Shown: positions 51,473 through 63,159 of the stretch, in pieces
How positions within the stretch are numbered: the first letter of the stretch is position 1
How the letters are laid out: each line of letters begins with the position of its first letter
Source of the DNA: Mixophyes australis
Taxonomy: Eukaryota > Chordata > Amphibia > Anura > Limnodynastidae
Assembly (NCBI GenBank): GCA_036250195.1
Contig: JAVHZZ010000003.1
Coordinates: 35,434,335 to 35,498,334 of the forward strand
Length of the DNA: 64,000 nt
Reading direction: 5' to 3'
Notes under the pieces: generated by a model
What the model was told of the DNA's origin: nothing
The model's input: the letters and a program-made list of their open reading frames with translations, nothing else
Databases searched by the model: none
Position numbers and translations under genes: made by a program

Positions 51473-51558
51473 GGCTCTGTGGCGCAATGGATAGCGCATT
51501 GGACTTCTAGTATGTTGTAGTTATTCAAAGGTTGTGGGTTTGAGTCCCACCAGAGTCA
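51473..51558 (+). tRNA. tRNA-Arg(UCU), copy 45, C56T
   Basis: Only the T loop differs from the reference. 5' flank AAAACTTACTACC. Confidence 0.7.
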
Positions 51559-52260
51559 TTGCATCACTTGAAAACTTTTAACATTCACATATGTCTGGAT
51601 GTAAGTTACAGATTGTAGGTTTGAATCCTAACTAAAATGTAGAAATGAGCTTTCCTACCTAAAATCCTCAAATTGGGACAAAATACTGGAATAATTCCTG
51701 ATACTTGAAATAGAATTTGTAGGCTTAATAGCCAGTTAGAAGACTCAGTCATGTCTTTTAGTGCCGTTTTGCAGAGTTGTAAAACTTTCACAATCCATAG
51801 CAACATTTCTTACCATGGAATCAATTATTACATTCCACTATTTGATTTCAATGTTACAGATGATAAAAGTGGAATAATACTGGAAAAATTCCTGATAAAA
51901 TACCGGAGTAACTCCTCATATTTCAAACAGGACTTCTAGCCAAAATTGGCATTTGGAATACTCAGACATGGTTATATTTGCCATTTGGCAGACAGGTTGT
52001 GAATATCTGACACTCTTTTTGAAATTTGTAACAATGGAAACATTTTTTTAATCCACCACTTGAACCCATTGTTACTGATAATAATTGAAGAAATATGTCT
52101 GTGACATTCTTCTGAGTCTCACTCAACCAAGAATCCAACTGTCAATCAGTAATAACAAGCTTTGAGCTCCTACTCGGTACCAACCACTATCTTGTCTGCT
52201 ACTTTTCTGCCATAAACCTGTACCTGTATGTGTTAAAAAAGAAAGTTTACTACCAACAGG

Positions 52261-52346
52261 GGCTCTGTGGCGCAATGGATAGCGCATTGGACTTCTAGTA
52301 TGTTGTAGTTATTCAAAGGTTGTGGGTTCGAGTCCCAACAGAGTCA
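52261..52346 (+). tRNA. tRNA-Arg(UCU), copy 46, C65A only
   Basis: The D stem is normal (GCGC) but the T stem keeps CCCAA, so this is a recombinant or partial revertant of the double-mutant family. Confidence 0.65.
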
Positions 52347-53248
52347 TTGCATCACTTGCAAACTTTTAACATTCACATATGCTTAGATGTAACTTACAGA
52401 TTGTAGGTTTGAATCCTAACTAAAATGTAGAAATGAGCTTTCCTACCTAAAATCCTCAAATTGGGACAAAATACTGGAATAATTCCTGATACTTGAAATA
52501 GAATTTGTAGGCTTAATAGCCAGTTGGAAGACTCAGTCATGTCTTTTAGTGCCATTTTGCAGAGTTGTAAAACTTTCACAATCCATAACAACATTTCTTA
52601 CCATGGAATCAATTATTACATTCCACTATTTGATTTCAATGTTAGAGATGATAAAAGTGGAATAATACTGGAAAAATTCCTGATAAAATACCGGAGTAAC
52701 TCCTCATATTTGAAACAGGACTTCTAGCCAAACTTGGCATTTGGAATACTCAGACATGTCTATTTTTGCCACTTTGACAATCCATAGCAACATTTATTTC
52801 CATGGAATCAATTATTTCACTCCACCATGTGATTTCATTGTTACAGATGATAAAAGTGGAATAATACTGGAAAAAATTTTGATAAAATGCTGGAGTGACT
52901 CCTCTTATTTCAAACAGGACTTCTAGCCAAAATTGGCATTTGGAAGACACAGACATGGTTATTTTTGCCATTTGGCAGACAGGTTGTGAATATCTGACAC
53001 TCTTTTTGAAATTTGTAACAATGGAAACATTTTTTCAATCCACCACTTGAACCCATTGTTACCGATAATAATTGAAGAAATTAGTCTGTGACATTCTTCT
53101 GTGTCTCACTCAATCAAGAATCCAACTGTCAATCAGTAATAACAAGCTTTGAGCTCCTACTCGGTACCAACCGCTATCTTGTCTGCTACTTTTCTGCCAT
53201 CAACCTGTACCTGTATGTGTTAAAAAAGAAAATGTTGCTACCAACAGG

Positions 53249-53334
53249 GGCTCTGTGGCGCAATGGATAGTGCATTGGACTTCTAGTATGGTGTAGTTAT
53301 TCAAAGGTTGTGGGTTCGAGTCCCACCAGAGTCA
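53249..53334 (+). tRNA. tRNA-Arg(UCU), copy 47, intact with wobble
   Basis: D stem GTGC (G12-U23), T loop TTCGA, intron GTATGGTGTAGTT. Confidence 0.9.
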
Positions 53335-54234
53335 TTGCATCACTTGCAAACTTTTAACATTCACATATGCTTGGATGTAACTTACAGATTGTAGGTTTGA
53401 ATCCTAACTAAAATGTAGAAATGAGCTTTCCTACCTAAAATCCTCAAATTGGGACAAAATACTGGAATAATTCCTGATACTTGAAATAGAATTTGTAGGC
53501 TTAATAGCCAGTTGGAAGACTCAGTCATGTCTTTTAGTGCCATTTTGCAGAGTTGTAAAACTTTCACAATCCATAACAACATTTCTTACCATGGAATCAA
53601 TTATTACATTCCACTATTTGATTTCAATGTTACAGATGATAAAAGTGGAATAATACTGGAAAAATTCCTGATAAAATACCGGAGTAACTCCTCATATTTG
53701 AAACAGGACTTCTAGCCAAACTTGGCATTTGGAATACTCAGACATGTCTATTTTTGCCACTTTGACAATCCATAGCAACATTTATTTCCATGGAATCAAT
53801 TATTTCACTCCACCATGTGATTTCATTGTTACAGATGATAAAAGTGGAATAATACTGGAAAAAATTTTGTTAAAATGCTGGAGTGACTCCTCTTATTTCA
53901 AACAGGACTTCTAGCCAAAATTGGCATTTGGAAACACAGACATGGTTATATTTGCCATTTGGCAGACAGGTTGTGAATATCTGACACTCTTTTTGAAATT
54001 TGTAACAATGGAAACATTTTTTCAATCCACCACTTGAACCCATTGTTACCGATAATAATTGAAGAAATATGTCTGTGACATTCTTCTGTGTCTCACTCAA
54101 CCAAGAATCCAACTGTCAATCAGTAATAACAAACTTTGAGCTCCTACTCGGTACCAACCGCTATCTTGTCTGCTACTTTTCTGCCATCAACCTGTACCTG
54201 TATGTGTTAAAATAGAAAATTTACTACCAACAGG

Positions 54235-54320
54235 GGCTCTGTGGCGCAATGGATAGCGCATTGGACTTCTAGTATGTTGTAGTTATTCAAAGGTTGTGGG
54301 TTTGAGTCCCACCAGAGTCA
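54235..54320 (+). tRNA. tRNA-Arg(UCU), copy 48, C56T
   Basis: T loop TTTGA. The A-rich upstream tract is interrupted (TTAAAATAGAAAA). Confidence 0.7.
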
Positions 54321-55222
54321 TTGCATCACTTGAAAACTTTTAACATTCACATATGTCTGGATGTAAGTTACAGATTGTAGGTTTGAATCTTAACTAAAAT
54401 GTAGAAATGAGCTTTCCTACCTAAAATCCTCAAATTGGGACAAAATACTGGAATAATTCCTGATACTTGAAATAGAATTTGTAGGCTTAATAGCCAGTTA
54501 GAAGACTCAGTCATGTCTTTTAGTGCCGTTTTGCAGAGTTGTAAAACTTTCACAATCCATAGCAACATTTCTTACCATGGAATCAATTATTACATTCCAC
54601 TATTTGATTTCAATGTTACAGATGATAAAAGTGGAATAATACTGGAAAAATTCCTGATAAAATACCGGAGTAACTCCTCATATTTCAAACAGGACTTCTA
54701 GCCAAAATTGGCATTTGGAATACTTAGACATGTCTATTTTTGCCACTTTGACAATCCATAGCAACATTTATTTCCATGGAATCAATTATTTCACTCCACA
54801 ATGTGATTTCATTGTTACAGATGATAAAAGTGGAATAATACTGGAAAAAATTTTGATAAAATGCTGGAGTGACTCCTCTTATTTCAAACAGGACTTCTAG
54901 CCAAAATTGGCATTTGGAAGACACAGACATGGTTATTTTTGCCATTTGGCAGACAGGTTGTGAATATCTGACACTCTTTTTGAAATTTGTAACAATGGAA
55001 ACATTTTTTCAATCCACCACTTGAACCCATTGTTACCGATAATAATTGAAGAAATTAGTCTGTGACATTCTTCTGTGTCTCACTCAATCAAGAATCCAAC
55101 TGTCAATCAGTAATAACAAGCTTTGAGCTCCTACTCGGTACCAACCGCTATCTTGTCTGCTACTTTTCTGCCATCAACCTGTACCTGTATGTGTTAAAAA
55201 AGAAAATGTTGCTACCAACAGG

Positions 55223-55308
55223 GGCTCTGTGGCGCAATGGATAGTGCATTGGACTTCTAGTATGGTGTAGTTATTCAAAGGTTGTGGGTTCGAGTCCCAC
55301 CAGAGTCA
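55223..55308 (+). tRNA. tRNA-Arg(UCU), copy 49, intact with wobble
   Basis: Same type as copy 47: GTGC D stem, TTCGA T loop, GTATGGTGTAGTT intron. Confidence 0.9.
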
Positions 55309-56208
55309 TTGCATCACTTGCAAACTTTTAACATTCACATATGCTTGGATGTAACTTACAGATTGTAGGTTTGAATCCTAACTAAAATGTAGAAATGAGC
55401 TTTCCTACCTAAAATCCTCAAATTGGGACAAAATACTGGAATAATTCCTGATACTTGAAATAGAATTTGTAGGCTTAATAGCCAGTTGGAAGACTCAGTC
55501 ATGTCTTTTAGTGCCATTTTGCAGAGTTGTAAAACTTTCACAATCCATAACAACATTTCTTACCATGGAATCAATTATTACATTCCACTATTTGATTTCA
55601 ATGTTACAGATGATAAAAGTGGAATAATACTGGAAAAATTCCTGATAAAATACCGGAGTAACTCCTCATATTTGAAACAGGACTTCTAGCCAAACTTGGC
55701 ATTTGGAATACTCAGACATGTCTATTTTTGCCACTTTGACAATCCATAGCAACATTTATTTCCATGGAATCAATTATTTCACTCCACCATGTGATTTCAT
55801 TGTTACAGATGATAAAAGTGGAATAATACTGGAAAAAATTTTGATAAAATGCTGGAGTGACTCCTCTTATTTCAAACAGGACTTCTAGCCAAAATTGGCA
55901 TTTGGAAACACAGACATGGTTATATTTGCCATTTGGCAGACAGGTTGTGATTATCTGACACTCTTTTTGAAATTTGTAACAATGGAAACATTTTTTCAAT
56001 CCACCACTTGAACCCATTGTTACCGATAATAATTGAAGAAATATGTCTGTGACATTCTTCTGTGTCTCACTCAACCAAGAATCCAACTGTCAATCAGTAA
56101 TAACAAACTTTGAGCTCCTACTCGGTACCAACCGCTATCTTGTCTGCTACTTTTCTGCCATCAACCTGTACCTGTATGTGTTAAAAAAGAAAACTTACTA
56201 CCAACAGG

Positions 56209-56294
56209 GGCTCTGTGGCGCAATGGATAGCGCATTGGACTTCTAGTATGTTGTAGTTATTCAAATGTTGTGGGTTTGAGTCCCACCAGAGTCA
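56209..56294 (+). tRNA. tRNA-Arg(UCU), copy 50, C56T
   Basis: T loop TTTGA; variable loop ATGTT instead of AGGTT. Confidence 0.68.
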
Positions 56295-57195
56295 TTGCAT
56301 CACTTGAAAACTTTTAACATTCACATATGTCTGGATGTAAGTTACAGATTGTAGGTTTGAATCCTAACTAAAATGTAGAAATGAGCTTTCCTACCTAAAA
56401 TCCTCAAATTGGGACAAAATACTGGAATAATTCCTGATACTTGAAATAGAATTTGTAGGCTTAATAGCCAGTTAGAAGACTCAGTCATGTCTTTTAGTGC
56501 CGTTTTGCAGAGTTGTAAAACTTTCACAATCCATAGCAACATTTCTTACCATGGAATCAATTTTTACATTCCACTATTTGATTTCAATGTTACAGATGAT
56601 AAAAGTGGAATAATACTGGAAAAATTCCTGATAAAATACCGGAGTAACTCCTCATATTTCAAACAGGACTTCTAGCCAAAATTGGCATTTGGAATACTCA
56701 GACATGTCTATTTTTGCCACTTTGACAATCCATAGCAACATTTATTTCCATGGAATCAATTATTTCACTCCACCATGTGATTTCATTGTTACAGATGATA
56801 AAAGTGGAATAATACTGGAAAAAATTTTGATAAAATGCTGGAGTGACTCCTCTTATTTCAAACAGGACTTCTAGCCAAAATTGGCATTTGGAAGACACAG
56901 ACATGGTTATTTTTGCCATTTGGCAGACAGGTTGTGAATATCTGACACTCTTTTTGAAATTTGTAACAATGGAAACATTTTTTCAATCCACCACTTGAAC
57001 CCATTGTTACCGATAATAATTGAAGAAATATGTCTGTGACATTCTTCTGTGTCTCACTCAACCAAGAATCCAACTGTCAATCAGTAATAACAAGCTTTGA
57101 GCTCCTACTCGGTACCAACCGCTATCTTGTCTGCTACTTTTCTGCCATCAACCTGTACCTGTATGTGTTAAAAAAGAAAACTTACTACCAACAGG

Positions 57196-57281
57196 GGCTC
57201 TGTGGCGCAATGGATAGCGCATTGGACTTCTAGTATGTTGTAGTTATTCAAATGTTGTGGGTTTGAGTCCCACCAGAGTCA
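57196..57281 (+). tRNA. tRNA-Arg(UCU), copy 51, C56T
   Basis: Same as copy 50 exactly one unit (987 bp) away. The spacers share the private TCAATTTTTACATT change, so this is a recent single-unit duplication. Confidence 0.68.
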
Positions 57282-58182
57282 TTGCATCACTTGAAAACTT
57301 TTAACATTCACATATGTCTGGATGTAAGTTACAGATTGTAGGTTTGAATCCTAACTAAAATGTAGAAATGAGCTTTCCTACCTAAAATCCTCAAATTGGG
57401 ACAAAATACTGGAATAATTCCTGATACTTGAAATAGAATTTGTAGGCTTAATAGCCAGTTAGAAGACTCAGTCATGTCTTTTAGTGCCGTTTTGCAGAGT
57501 TGTAAAACTTTCACAATCCATAGCAACATTTCTTACCATGGAATCAATTTTTACATTCCACTATTTGATTTCAATGTTACAGATGATAAAAGTGGAATAA
57601 TACTGGAAAAATTCCTGATAAAATACCGGAGTAACTCCTCATATTTCAAACAGGACTTCTAGCCAAAATTGGCATTTGGAATACTCAGACATGTCTATTT
57701 TTGCCACTTTGACAATCCATAGCAACATTTATTTCCATGGAATCAATTATTTCACTCCACCATGTGATTTCATTGTTACAGATGATAAAAGTGGAATAAT
57801 ACTGGAAAAAATTTTGATAAAATGCTGGAGTGACTCCTCTTATTTCAAACAGGACTTCTAGCCAAAATTGGCATTTGGAAGACACAGACATGGTTATTTT
57901 TGCCATTTGGCAGACAGGTTGTGAATATCTGACACTCTTTTTGAAATTTGTAACAATGGAAACATTTTTTCAATCCACCACTTGAACCCATTGTTACCGA
58001 TAATAATTGAAGAAATTAGTCTGTGACATTCTTCTGTGTCTCACTCAATCAAGAATCCAACTGTCAATCAGTAATAACAAGCTTTGAGCTCCTACTCGGT
58101 ACCAACCGCTATCTTGTCTGCTACTTTTCTGCCATCAACCTGTACCTGTATGTGTTAAAAAAGAAAATTTACTACCAACAGG

Positions 58183-58268
58183 GGCTCTGTGGCGCAATGG
58201 ATAGCGCATTGGACTTCTAGTATGTTGTAGTTATTCAAAGGTTGTGGGTTTGAGTCCTACCAGAGTCA
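58183..58268 (+). tRNA. tRNA-Arg(UCU), copy 52, C56T and C63T
   Basis: T loop TTTGA; the T stem reads CCTAC, giving a G51-U63 wobble. Confidence 0.65.
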
Positions 58269-59174
58269 TTGCATCACTTGAAAACTTTTAACATTCACAT
58301 ATGTCTGGATGTAAGTTACAGATTGTAGGTTTGAATCCTAACAAAAATGTAGAAATGAGCTTTCCTACCTAAAATCCTCAAATTGGGTAGGACAAAATAC
58401 TGGAATAATTCCTCATACTTGAAATAGAATTTGTAGGCTTAATAGCCAGTTGGAAGACTCAGTCATGTCTTTTAGTGCCATTTTGCAGAGTTGTAAAACT
58501 TTCACAATCCATAACAACATTTCTTACCATGGAATCAATTATTACATTCCACCATGTGATTTCAATGTTAGAGATGATAAAAGTGGAATAATACTGGAAA
58601 AATTCCTGATAAAATACCGGAGTAACTCCTCATATTTGAAACAGGACTTCTAGCATAACTTGGCATTTGGAATACTCAGACATGTCTATTTTTGCCACTT
58701 TGACAATCCATAGCAACATTTATTTCCATGGAATCAATTATTTCACTCCACCATGTGATTTCATTGTTACAGATGATAAAAGTGGAATAATTCTGGAAAA
58801 AATTTTGATAAAATGCTGGAGTGACTCCTCTTATTTCAAACAGGACTTCTAGCCAAAATTGGCATTTGGAAGACACAGACATGGTTATTTTTGCCATTTG
58901 GCAGACAGGTTGTGAATATCTGACACTCTTTTTGAAATTTGTAACAATGGAAACATTTTTTCAATCCACCACTTGAACCCATTGTTACCGATAATAATTG
59001 AAGAAATATGTCTGTGACATTCTTCTGTGTCTCACTCAACCAAGAATCCAACTGTCAATCAGTAATAACAAGCTTTGAGCTCCTACTCGGTACCAACCGC
59101 TATCTTGTCTGCTACTTTTCTGCCATCAACCTGTACCTGTATGTGTTAAAAAAGAAAATGTTGCTACCAACAGG

Positions 59175-59260
59175 GGCTCTGTTGCGCAATGGATAGCGCA
59201 TTGGACTTCTAGTATGGTGTAGTTATTCAAAGGTTGTGGGTTCGAGTCCCACCAGAGTCA
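59175..59260 (+). tRNA. tRNA-Arg(UCU), copy 53, G9T
   Basis: CTCTGTTGCG: position 9 is T, within the A box. Stems intact, T loop TTCGA, intron GTATGGTGTAGTT. Followed by a five-T terminator. Confidence 0.82.
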
Positions 59261-60161
59261 TTGCATCACTTGAAAATTTTTCACATTCACATATGTCTGG
59301 ATGTAAGTTACAGATTGTAGGTTTGAATCCTAACTAAAATGTAGAAATGACCTTTCCTACCTAAAATCCTCAAATTGGGACAAAATACTGGAATAATTCC
59401 TGATACTTGAAATAGAATTTGTAGGCTTAATAGCCAGTTAGAAGACTCAGTCATGTCTTTTAGTGCCGTTTTGCAGAGTTGTAAAACTTTCACAATCCAT
59501 AGCAACATTTCTTACCATGGAATCAATTATTACATTCCACTATTTGATTTCAATGTTACAGATGATAAAAGTGGAATAATACTGGAAAAATTCCTGATAA
59601 AATACCGGAGTAACTCCTCATATTTCAAACAGGACTTCTAGCCAAAATTGGCATTTGGAATACTTAGACATGTCTATTTTTGCCACTTTGACAATCCATA
59701 GCAACATTTATTTCCATGGAATCAATTATTTCACTCCACAATGTGATTTCATTGTTACAGATGATAAAAGTGGAATAATACTGGAAAAAATTTTGATAAA
59801 ATGCTGGAGTGACTCCTCTTATTTCAAACAGGACTTCTAGCCAAAATTGGCATTTGGAAGACACAGACATGGTTATTTTTGCCATTTGGCAGACAGGTTG
59901 TGAATATCTGACACTCTTTTTGAAATTTGTAACAATGGAAACATTTTTTCAATCCACCACTTGAACCCATTGTTACCGATAATAATTGAAGAAATATGTC
60001 TGTGACATTCTTCTGTGTCTCACTCAACCAAGAATCCAACTGTCAATCAGTAATAACAAACTTTGAGCTCCTACTCGGTACCAACCGCTATCTTGTCTGC
60101 TACTTTTCTGCCATCAACCTGTACCTGTATGTGTTAAAAAAGAAAATTTACTACCAACAGG

Positions 60162-60247
60162 GGCTCTGTGGCGCAATGGATAGCGCATTGGACTTCTAGT
60201 ATGTTGTAGTTATTCAAAGGTTGTGGGTTTGAGTCCCACCAGAGTCA
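60162..60247 (+). tRNA. tRNA-Arg(UCU), copy 54, C56T
   Basis: Only the T loop (TTTGA) differs from the reference. Confidence 0.7.
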
Positions 60248-60949
60248 TTGCATCACTTGAAAACTTTTAACATTCACATATGTCTGGATGTAAGTTACAG
60301 ATTGTAGGTTTGAATCCTAACTAAAATGTAGAAATGAGCTTTCCTACCTAAAATCCTCAAATTGGGACAAAATACTGGAATAATTCCTGATACTTGAAAT
60401 AGAATTTGTAGGCTTAATAGCCAGTTAGAAGACTCAGTCATGTCTTTTAGTGCCGTTTTGCAGAGTTGTAAAACTTTCACAATCCATAGCAACATTTCTT
60501 ACCATGGAATCAATTATTACATTCCACTATTTGATTTCAATGTTACAGATGATAAAAGTGGAATAATACTGGAAAAAGTCCTGATAAAATACCAGAGTAA
60601 CTCCTCATATTTCAAACAGGACTTCTAGCCAAAATTGGCATTTGGAAGACACAGACATGGTTATTTTTGCCATTTGGCAGACAGGTTGTGAATATCTGAC
60701 ACTCTTTTTGAAATTTGTAACAATGGAAACATTTTTTTAATCCACCACTTGAACCCATTGTTACTGATAATAATTGAAGAAATATGTCTGTGACATTCTT
60801 CTGAGTCTCACTCAACCAAGAATCCAACTGTCAATCAGTAATAACAAGCTTTGAGCTCCTACTCGGTACCAACCACTATCTTGTCTGCTACTTTTCTGCC
60901 ATAAACCTGTACCTGTATGTGTTAAAAAAGAAAATTTACTACCAACAGG

Positions 60950-61035
60950 GGCTCTGTGGCGCAATGGATAGCGCATTGGACTTCTAGTATGTTGTAGTTA
61001 TTCAAAGGATGTGGGTTCGAGTCCCACCAGAGTCA
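60950..61035 (+). tRNA. tRNA-Arg(UCU), copy 55, intact
   Basis: All stems pair, T loop TTCGA; the variable loop reads AGGAT. Confidence 0.9.
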
Positions 61036-61940
61036 TTGCATCACTTGCAAACTTTTAACATTCACATATGTCTGGATGTAAGTTACAGATTGTAGGTTTG
61101 AATCCTAACAAAAATGTAGAAATGAGCTTTCCTACCTAAAATCCTCAAATTGGGTAGGACAAAATACTGGAATAATTCCTCATACTTGAAATAGAATTTG
61201 TAGGCTTAATAGCCAGTTGGAAGACTCAGTCATGTCTTTTAGTGCCATTTTGCAGAGTTGTAAAACTTTCAAAATCCATAACAACATTTCTTACCATGGA
61301 ATCAATTATTACATTCCACCATGTGATTTCAATGTTAGAGATGATAAAAGTGGAATAATACTGGAAAAATTCTTGATAAAATACCGGAGTAACTCCTCAT
61401 ATTTGAAACAGGACTTCTAGCCAAACTTGGCATTTGGAATACTCAGACATGTCTATTTTTGCCACTTTGACAATCCATAGCAACATTTCTTTCCATGGAA
61501 TCAATTATTTCAATCCACCATGTGATTTCATTGTTACAGATGATAAAAGTGGAATAATTCTGGAAAAAATTTTGATAAAATGCTGGAGTGACTCCTCTTA
61601 TTTCAAACAGGACTTCTAGCCAAAATTGGCATTTGGAAGACACAGACATGGTTATTTTTGCCATTTGGCAGACAGGTTGTGAATATCTGACACTTTTTTT
61701 GAAATTTGTAACAATGGAAACATTTTTTCAATCCACCACTTGAACCCATTGTTACCGATAATAATTGAAGAAATATGTCTGTGACATTCTTCTGTGTCTC
61801 ACTCAACCAAGAATCCAACTGTCAATCAGTAATAACAAGCTTTGAGCTCCTACTCGGTACCAACCGCTATCTTGTCTGCTACTTTTCTGCCATCAACCTG
61901 TACCTGTATGTGTTAAAAAAGAAAATTTACTACCAACAGA

Positions 61941-62026
61941 GGCTCTGTGGCGCAATGGATAGCGCATTGGACTTCTGGTATGTTGTAGTTATTCAAAGGT
62001 TGTGGGTTCGAGTCCCACCAGAGTCA
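61941..62026 (+). tRNA. tRNA-Arg(UCU), copy 56, A37G
   Basis: The base just 3' of the anticodon, at the 5' splice junction, is G (61977). A37 is normally modified (t6A) in ANN-decoding tRNAs and stabilises codon pairing. Stems and B box are intact. Confidence 0.85.
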
Positions 62027-62085
62027 TTGCATCACTTGCAAACTTTTAACATTCACATATGCTTGGATGTAACTTACAGATTGTA

Positions 62086-62096
62086 GGTTTGAATCC
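62086..62096 (+). promoter_or_regulatory. B-box-like motif in the spacer (example)
   Basis: GGTTTGAATCC lies 60 bp after the end of the tRNA at 61941-62026 and recurs at the same place in virtually every unit. It resembles the TFIIIC B box GGTTCGANTCC with the C56 equivalent changed to T, and its flanks can form a 4-bp stem (TAGG/CCTA). It may be the T arm of a lost second tRNA. There is no matching A box nearby, so independent transcription is not supported. Confidence 0.4.
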
Positions 62097-62934
62097 TAAC
62101 TAAAATGTAGAAATGAGCTTTCCTACCTAAAATCCTCAAATTGGGACAAAATACTGGAATAATTCCTGATACTTGAAATAGAATTTGTAGGCTTAATAGC
62201 CAGTTGGAAGACTCAGTCATGTCTTTTAGTGCCATTTTGCAGAGTTGTAAAACTTTCACAATCCATAACAACATTTCTTACCATGGAATCAATTATTACA
62301 TTCCACTATTTGATTTCAATGTTACAGATGATAAAAGTGGAATAATACTGGAAAAATTCCTGATAAAATACCGGAGTAACTCCTCATATTTCAAACAGGA
62401 CTTCTAGCCAAACTTGGCATTTGGAATACTCAGACATGTCTATTTTTGCCACTTTGACAATCCATAGCAACATTTCTTTCCATGGAATCAATTATTTCAC
62501 TCCACCATGTGATTTCATTGTTACAGATGATAAAAGTGGAATAATACTGGAAAATTTTTTGATAAAATGCTGGAGTGACTCCTCTTATTTCAAACAGGAC
62601 TTCTAGCCAAAATTGGCATTTGGAAGACACAGACATGGTTATTTTTGCCATTTGGCAGACAGGTTGTGAATATCTGACACTCTTTTTGAAATTTGTAACA
62701 ATGGAAACATTTTTTCAATCCACCACTTGAACCCATTGTTACCGATAATAATTGAAGAAATATGTCTGTGACATTCTTCTGTGTCTCACTCAACCAAGAA
62801 TCCAACTGTCAATCAGTAATAACAAGCTTTGAGCTCCTACTCGGTACCAACCGCTATCTTGTCTGCTACTTTTCTGCCATCAACCTGTACCTGTATGTGT
62901 TAAAAAAGAAAATTTACTACCAACAGGGGCTCTG

Positions 62935-62945
62935 TGGCGCAATGG
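62935..62945 (+). promoter_or_regulatory. A box of the reference tRNA copy
   Basis: TGGCGCAATGG covers tRNA positions 8-18 and matches the internal Pol III A box in spacing and core bases. Confidence 0.8.
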
Positions 62946-62991
62946 ATAGCGCATTGGACTTCTAGTATGTTGTAGTTATTCAAAGGTTGTG

Positions 62992-63002
62992 GGTTCGAGT
63001 CC
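62992..63002 (+). promoter_or_regulatory. B box of the reference tRNA copy
   Basis: GGTTCGAGTCC matches the TFIIIC B box consensus. Other copies read GGTTCAAGTCC (acceptable purine change) or GGTTTGAGTCC (C56 lost). Confidence 0.85.
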
Positions 63003-63030
63003 CACCAGAGTCATTGCATCACTTGCAAAC

Positions 63031-63034
63031 TTTT
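63031..63034 (+). terminator. Pol III terminator TTTT (example)
   Basis: Four T residues begin 18 bp after the discriminator base, in the motif GCAAACTTTTAAC or GAAAACTTTTAAC that nearly every unit keeps. Four T is the minimal vertebrate Pol III stop, so read-through into the spacer is possible. The copy at 59175 has five T (59277-59281). Confidence 0.75.
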
Positions 63035-63159
63035 AACATTCACATATGCTTGGATGTAACTTACAGATTGTAGGTTTGAATCCGAACAAAAATGTAGAAA
63101 TGAGCTTTCCTACCAAAAATCCTCAAATTGGGACAAAATACTGAAATAATTCCTGATAC

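Larger units (their letters stand above)
62928..63013 (+). tRNA. tRNA-Arg(UCU), copy 57, intact reference copy
   Basis: Reads AGA (and AGG by wobble) for arginine. Cloverleaf: acceptor GGCTCTG/CAGAGTC with one G-U pair (2-71), D stem GCGC/GCGC with loop AATGGATA, anticodon stem TTGGA/TTCAA with loop CTTCTAA and anticodon TCT at 62961-62963. T stem GTGGG/CCCAC with loop TTCGAGT, discriminator A at 63013. A 13-bp intron GTATGTTGTAGTT (62965-62977) lies between A37 and A38, the canonical site for the tRNA splicing endonuclease. CCA is not encoded. Sequence outside the intron matches vertebrate tRNA-Arg(UCU), which is also intron-containing. Internal A and B boxes and a TTTT stop are present; an A-rich tract (TTAAAAAAGAAAA) ends about 16 bp upstream. 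Confidence 0.95.
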
